Of a stretch of DNA of 5,192 bases, positions 5,115-5,192 are shown one piece after another (position 1 is the first letter of the stretch; each line of letters starts with the position of its first letter). Below the pieces are notes generated by a model. It saw nothing but the letters and a program-made list of their open reading frames with translations, had not been told where the DNA came from and did not search any database. Made by a program: the position numbers and the translations under genes. The DNA lies in NCBI GenBank assembly GCA_905235755.1, contig CAJONA010000094.1, positions 1 to 5,192 of the forward strand. The letters are read 5' to 3'. Source of the DNA: an uncultured Clostridia bacterium (GTDB lineage: Bacteria; Bacillota; Clostridia; Oscillospirales; CAG-272).

Positions 5115-5181
5115 CGTTGTAGGGGTTCCCCGAAACGAACGAAGTGAGTTTTGGGGGTTTCCGTGTTTCGCCCCTACAATG
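5115..5181. repeat. Palindromic element with TTGTAGGGG / CCCCTACAA ends
   Basis: TTGTAGGGG (5117-5125) and CCCCTACAA (5171-5179) form a perfect 9-bp outer stem, extended by two further pairs (one G-T). Inside, CCCCGAAAC (5128-5136) can pair with GTTTTGGGG (5148-5156, one G-T), or CGAAAC (5131-5136) with GTTTCG (5165-5170). Defined ends and nested stems suggest a complete dispersed palindromic unit of about 65 bp. Confidence 0.65.
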
Positions 5182-5192
5182 TAGCCGAAATC

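Larger units (their letters stand above)
4661..5192. other. Gene-free intergenic stretch dense in inverted repeats
   Basis: The short open frames here have low-complexity or arginine-rich composition, no plausible SD and no recognisable domain, and they run through the palindromes. I see no tRNA, rRNA or known riboswitch consensus. The content is the CGCG-rich block followed by six inverted repeats. Confidence 0.6.

Overview
The window carries the first part of a division and cell wall (dcw) cluster, all on the minus strand and read from right to left: mraZ, rsmH, a short FtsL-like gene, a PASTA-type class B penicillin-binding protein, then the N-terminal part of murE running off the left edge. 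This order, the two C-terminal PASTA repeats on the PBP and the AGGAGG-type ribosome binding sites point to a Bacillota bacterium. Class Clostridia is most likely, possibly an uncultured gut lineage, but the exact lineage is inference. The PBP has two PASTA repeats, like B. subtilis PBP2B, rather than the single one of SpoVD, so it is probably the divisome transpeptidase.

Layout. 1-367: MurE N-terminal domain, whose sequence leaves the family pattern just where the ATP-binding P-loop should start. 419-2662: FtsI/PBP2B-like transpeptidase. 2663-2779: a gap holding a terminator-like hairpin that buries the SD and start of a possible 17-codon ORF overlapping the PBP start. 2780-3097: FtsL-like protein. 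3094-4041: RsmH. 4041-4460: MraZ. The first three genes overlap by 1 and 4 nt and are probably translationally coupled.

The control region upstream of mraZ (4461-4660) is rich. It holds a GTG start with a strong SD, three DnaA-box-like 9-mers, three direct repeats at exact 10-bp period that look like MraZ boxes over the predicted transcription start, and a -10/-35 pair with a small palindrome in its spacer. Phased A-tracts follow, then a minus-strand terminator-like hairpin that would insulate the cluster from upstream transcription.

From 4660 to 5192 there is no credible gene. The stretch holds a CGCG-rich low-complexity block and then a series of perfect or near-perfect inverted repeats (4763-4795, 4827-4881, 4929-4945, 4972-4986, 5068-5090, 5115-5181). 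They look like dispersed palindromic elements or a structured RNA.

Together, MraZ autoregulates the cluster, RsmH methylates 16S rRNA, FtsL and the PBP act in the septal divisome, and MurE makes the peptidoglycan precursor. No wholly new system is evident. The least ordinary points are the MurE break, the hairpin and mini-ORF before the PBP, and the palindrome-dense intergenic region.
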